Shown here one piece after another: positions 61,256-64,000 of a stretch of DNA of 64,000 nt. The notes under the pieces are model-generated. The model worked only from the letters and a program-made list of their open reading frames with translations, ran no database searches and was not told where the DNA came from. The position numbers and the translations under genes were made by a program. The number at the start of each line of letters is the position of its first letter. Position 1 is the first letter of the stretch. Source of the DNA: Curtobacterium sp. MCJR17_020 (lineage in GTDB: Bacteria > Actinomycetota > Actinomycetes > Actinomycetales > Microbacteriaceae); assembly GCF_003234365.2 (NCBI RefSeq), contig NZ_CP126260.1, positions 2,666,001 through 2,730,000 of the forward strand, written 5' to 3'.

Positions 61256-62800
61256 ATGTTCCTGACCTACCTCAGGCGCGAACTCACGAACCGCAAGAAG
61301 CAGACCGTCATCATCGCGATCGGCATGGCGTTGGCCATCGCCCTCGTGGTCATCGTGTCCTCGATCGCCGGCGGCGTGAAGGCCGCGCAGTCGAGCGTGC
61401 TGCAGTCCGTGTACGGCGTCGGCACCGACATCACCGTCACGAAGACGACGACCCCGAGCGCGTCGGGCTCCGGTCGACCGAGCTTCGACTTCGGCAGCCA
61501 GAGCGGTGACGACAGCGACAGCAGCGGTTCGACCGACCTGTCGCAGTCACGGCTCGCCGTCGCCCGCGGCACGAGCACGCTGAGCGCCGCCAACCTCACG
61601 ACCGTGACGGGCACCGACGGCGTCAAGGCGGCCACCGGTGTCCTGACCCTCGAGAACAGCACGTTCTCGGGTGAGGTCCAGCAGTCGACCGACGGCAGCA
61701 GCTCCGACAGCAGCGGCACGGACAGCTCCACCCAGCAGGGTCCGCCGAGTGGTGACTCCGGCCAGGGCGGCGGCTTCGGCGGCGGCTCGTTCAACGTCGA
61801 CTCGTTCACCGTGACCGGCATCCCGGTCTCCGGCGACGCCGTCGGCCCCCTGACCAGCACCGAGCTCACCAAGGGCCGCACGTTCACCGCGAAGGACGCC
61901 GGCAAGGACGTCGTCGTGCTGGATGCGTCCTACGCGAAGAGCGAGTCGAAGGCGGTCGGCGACACCGTCGACATCGGCGGCACCGACTTCGAGGTCATCG
62001 GCATCGTCACCTCGACCGGCTCGTCGTCGACCACGGGCTCGAACACCTACATCCCCCTCGACACCGCGCAGGCGCTGGCGGACCTCGACGGCAAGGTCAC
62101 CTCGATCTACGTGTCCGCCGAGTCCTCGTCGGACGTCAGCGCGATCAAGACCGCCCTGCAGAAGAAGCTCACCACCGCCACGGTCTCCACTGAGTCCGAC
62201 CTGGCGTCGAGCGTCTCCGGTTCGCTGAGCACCGCGTCGAGCCTCGTCTCGAACCTCGGCACCTGGCTGTCGATCGTGGTGCTGGCGGCGGCGTTCCTCA
62301 TCGCGATCCTCTTCACGATCTCCGGCGTCACGAGGCGCACCCGCGAGTTCGGGACCCTCAAGGCCATCGGCTGGTCGAACGGCCGCATCACCCGGCAGGT
62401 CGCGGGCGAGTCGCTCGTGCAGGGCCTGATCGGCGGCGTCCTCGGCGCAGCGGCCGGCCTGATCGGCATCCTCGTGGTGAACATCATCAGCCCGACCATC
62501 TCGGCGAGCGCCTCGAGCACGACCGGTGGCGGCGGCGCGGGTGGCGGCGGCGGCATGCCCGGTGGCGCGGCGACCGCGGCCGCGGGCAGCGGCACGACGG
62601 GCGGCGCCCCGGCCGGCGGCTTCGGCGGCGGCGCGAGCACCGCGTCGACGACCGACGTGGTCCTGCACGCCCCGGTGACCGTCGAGGTCATCCTGCTGGC
62701 GATCGGCCTCGCGATCCTCGGTGGCCTCATCGCCGGCGCACTCGGCGGCTGGCGCGCGAGCAAGCTCCGTCCGGCCGAGGCACTGCGGAGCGTGGCCTGA
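61256..62800 (+). CDS. ABC transporter permease (MacB/FtsX-like)
   Basis: A 514-residue permease. The N-terminal TM (IIAIGMALAIALVVIVSSIAGGVKAA) is followed by a large extracytoplasmic domain that contains long Ser/Gly/Thr/Asp-rich stretches (SGSGRPSFDFGSQSGDDSD; SSSDSSGTDSSTQQGPPSGDS). Then three TM helices (WLSIVVLAAAFLIAILFTIS; a second near LIGGVLGAAAGLIGILVVNII; a last VEVILLAIGLAILGGLIAGALGGW), with an extracytoplasmic Gly-rich loop GGGGAGGGGGMPGGAA between TM3 and TM4. AGGAGAACC precedes the ATG. It overlaps an open extension of the ATPase frame by one base. Confidence 0.93.
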   Translation: MFLTYLRRELTNRKKQTVIIAIGMALAIALVVIVSSIAGGVKAAQSSVLQSVYGVGTDITVTKTTTPSASGSGRPSFDFGSQSGDDSDSSGSTDLSQSRLAVARGTSTLSAANLTTVTGTDGVKAATGVLTLENSTFSGEVQQSTDGSSSDSSGTDSSTQQGPPSGDSGQGGGFGGGSFNVDSFTVTGIPVSGDAVGPLTSTELTKGRTFTAKDAGKDVVVLDASYAKSESKAVGDTVDIGGTDFEVIGIVTSTGSSSTTGSNTYIPLDTAQALADLDGKVTSIYVSAESSSDVSAIKTALQKKLTTATVSTESDLASSVSGSLSTASSLVSNLGTWLSIVVLAAAFLIAILFTISGVTRRTREFGTLKAIGWSNGRITRQVAGESLVQGLIGGVLGAAAGLIGILVVNIISPTISASASSTTGGGGAGGGGGMPGGAATAAAGSGTTGGAPAGGFGGGASTASTTDVVLHAPVTVEVILLAIGLAILGGLIAGALGGWRASKLRPAEALRSVA

Positions 62801-62877
62801 TGCCCGGCCCCGCCACCGGCGCGGTGCCGACCGCCGGACCCGCACCGACCCCGAGCACGCGACCAGAAGGAGTGACC

Positions 62878-63612
62878 GTGACCAGCACCGACACCGCACC
62901 CGGCCAGGCGGAGGCGAGCCGCGCCTCCAGTCCGATGTACCGGCTGACCAACGTCAGCAAGACGTACAAGCAGAAGAACCGCACCGTCACCGCCCTGACG
63001 AACGTGGACCTGACGATCCCGCAGGGACAGCTCGTGGCGATCCAGGGGCCGACCGGCGGCGGCAAGTCGACGTTGCTGCAGATGCTCGGGGCACTCGACC
63101 GGCCGACGGCCGGCTCGATCCACCTCGGCGGCGACCGCGACGTGGCGAAGCTCGGCGACCGTGCGCTGACCGACCTGCGGGCGACGGAGATCGGCTTCGT
63201 GTTCCAGAGCTTCAACCTCATCCCGACGCTGACCGCGCTCGAGAACGTCGAGACGGCGTTCGCGGGGTCACTCGCGAACCGAGCACGCTCGGAGATCCGC
63301 GAGCGGGCCACGGCTGCGCTCCGCGAGGTCGGGCTCGGCGAGCGGATGGAGCACCTGCCGGCCGAGCTCTCCGGCGGGCAGCAGCAGCGCGTCGCGATCG
63401 CCCGTGCCCTGGTGAAGAACCCCAGCGTGCTGCTGGCGGACGAGCCGACCGGCGCGCTCGACGAGGGCACCCGCGACGAGATCATGGGGCTCATCGAGAA
63501 GCAGTGGAAGGAACGCGGGCTGACGGTCGTCATCGTCACGCACGACTCGTGGGTGGCGAAGCGGGCCGAGCGTCGCCTGCACCTCAAGCAGGGGCAGGTG
63601 CGCGAGGTCTGA
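62878..63612 (+). CDS. ABC transporter ATP-binding protein (MacB/LolD-like)
   Basis: A 244-residue ATPase. Walker A is QGPTGGGKSTLLQMLGALDRPT, the Q-loop EIGFVFQSFNLIPTLTALENV, signature LSGGQQQRVAIARALVKNP, Walker B VLLADEPTGALDEGTRDEI, and the His switch VIVTHDSWVAKRAERRLHL. GTG at 62878 was chosen because AGAAGGAG ends five bases before it; an in-frame ATG at 62800 overlapping the permease stop would add 26 Pro/Thr-rich residues. It partners the permease; together they make a MacB-like exporter, perhaps for a peptide or lipid. No periplasmic MacA homologue is seen. Confidence 0.94.
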   Translation: MTSTDTAPGQAEASRASSPMYRLTNVSKTYKQKNRTVTALTNVDLTIPQGQLVAIQGPTGGGKSTLLQMLGALDRPTAGSIHLGGDRDVAKLGDRALTDLRATEIGFVFQSFNLIPTLTALENVETAFAGSLANRARSEIRERATAALREVGLGERMEHLPAELSGGQQQRVAIARALVKNPSVLLADEPTGALDEGTRDEIMGLIEKQWKERGLTVVIVTHDSWVAKRAERRLHLKQGQVREV

Positions 63613-63620
63613 GGTGACCC

Positions 63621-63688
63621 GAATCTCGCGGTGGGCGACAGTCCTCGTGGCCACGAGCCCGAGGACTGTCGCTCAGACCGAGTCTCGA
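63621..63688. repeat. palindromic repeat element, copy 3 (CGAGACTCGG family)
   Basis: Arms GAATCTCGCGGTGGGCGACAG... and the opposite ...CTGTCGCTCAGACCGAGTCTCG are complementary around the inner GTCCTCGTGGCCACGAGCC (63641 region). It lies between the ABC ATPase gene and a convergent TolB-like gene. Confidence 0.8.
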
Positions 63689-64000
63689 CCCACCGGGTAG
63701 TCGCAGTAGGCGAACCAGCGGGAGTCCGGGGACCACGGCGGGACGTTGACCGTGCCCTGGCCGCCGTCGAGCACGACGAGGGTCTCCGGCACCGGCATGA
63801 TCCGGGCGCCGCGGACGAGCATCCCGGGCAGCCGCCGCAGCTCCACGCGCTGGTCGGCCGGGTGGCCCTGCACCCCCGGCTCGTACGACAGGTAGAGCAG
63901 GTGCTCCCCGTCCGGCGAGACGTGCGGGAACCAGTTCACCCGGTCGTCGTTCGTGATCCGGACCGGGTCGGTCGCCCCTGGCCAGAGCGCGACGAGCTGT
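63673..64000 (-). CDS. TolB-like beta-propeller protein, partial at 5' end
   Basis: An open frame running off the right edge. The 109 visible residues are the C-terminal part of a WD40/TolB-like propeller: WFPHVSPDGEHLLYLSYEPG, VELRRLPGMLVRGARIMPVPETLVVLDGGQGTVNVPPWSPDSRWFAYCDYP. The repeated SPDG/SPDS blades are typical. Upstream residues (QLVALWPGATDPVRITNDDRV) continue the fold to the window end, so the start is outside. TolB-like periplasmic or cytosolic members are common in Actinobacteria; function unknown. It converges with the ABC ATPase gene across palindrome copy 3. Confidence 0.8.
   Translation of the reverse strand, partial: QLVALWPGATDPVRITNDDRVNWFPHVSPDGEHLLYLSYEPGVQGHPADQRVELRRLPGMLVRGARIMPVPETLVVLDGGQGTVNVPPWSPDSRWFAYCDYPVGRDSV

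Noticed and set aside
62800..62878. An earlier ATG start for the ABC ATPase.
   Set aside because: GTG at 62878 has AGAAGGAG and gives the normal N-terminus; the extra 26 residues are Pro/Thr-rich.

Overview
The window is a high-GC (about 70%) actinobacterial chromosome segment with dense, mostly housekeeping gene content. Gene order supports Actinobacteria: a topA-tmk-holB block beside a reduced Tad pilus locus, a 6C small RNA and acs; RidA/DUF4177 beside a PonA2-type penicillin-binding protein and a metallophosphoesterase; lysC-asd beside recR-dnaX and the SRP RNA gene. The style of the proteins and the intergenic palindromes suggest Microbacteriaceae, perhaps Curtobacterium. That name is an inference from reading, not from a search.

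Layout. 1-1900: a secreted GH16-like protein, tRNA-Thr and a TetR regulator. 1900-9900, all minus strand: an operon-like DNA-metabolism run (topA, tmk, a 22-codon mini-ORF, holB, joined by 4-base overlaps) and a small Tad/Flp pilus-type locus (TadA ATPase, one TadB/C-type membrane protein, a DUF4244 Flp-like pilin and two TadE-like proteins), headed by 6C RNA. 10000-16600: acs, RidA and DUF4177, a class A PBP with two PASTA domains and its coupled metallophosphoesterase, and tRNA-Pro. 16700-24000: two signalling operons, one of them carrying a histidine kinase, a kinase-less membrane partner, a response regulator and thymidine kinase. 24000-33000: a radical SAM gene under a perfect SOS box, mqo, asd, lysC, recR, dnaX and ffs. 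33000-47200: ackA/pta, tRNA-Ser with a duplicated 3' half, a HerA/DUF853 ATPase, two MFS exporters, and the metB/cbs transsulfuration pair. 47200-53300: an ABC exporter, an APC permease, an AbiEi/DUF559-like nuclease gene between two copies of a palindromic repeat, and rplJ-rplL with an attenuator leader. 53300-64000: an OmpR-type two-component system, a coupled acyl-CoA dehydrogenase / PIG-L deacetylase-methyltransferase / glycosyltransferase cassette, a glycosyltransferase-flippase pair, a MacB-like ABC exporter and a partial TolB-like gene.

Expression signals. At least ten genes have a TANNNT-type -10 box ending 6-8 bases before an ATG/GTG with no ribosome binding site, so leaderless mRNAs look common here. 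Most other genes are coupled through ATGA, GTGA or similar overlaps. Convergent genes are separated by long palindromes of at least two recurring families.

Metabolic picture: acetate is activated by Acs and made by Pta-AckA, malate is oxidised by Mqo, aspartate feeds Lys/Thr/Met through LysC-Asd, and sulfur moves between homocysteine and cysteine through CBS and MetB. No prophage, CRISPR array or intact transposon was seen. The best candidates for undescribed biology are the 55.6-58.7 kb cassette, the tmk-holB mini-ORF, the nuclease gene flanked by palindromes, the tRNA-Ser 3' duplication and the sensor operon with thymidine kinase.
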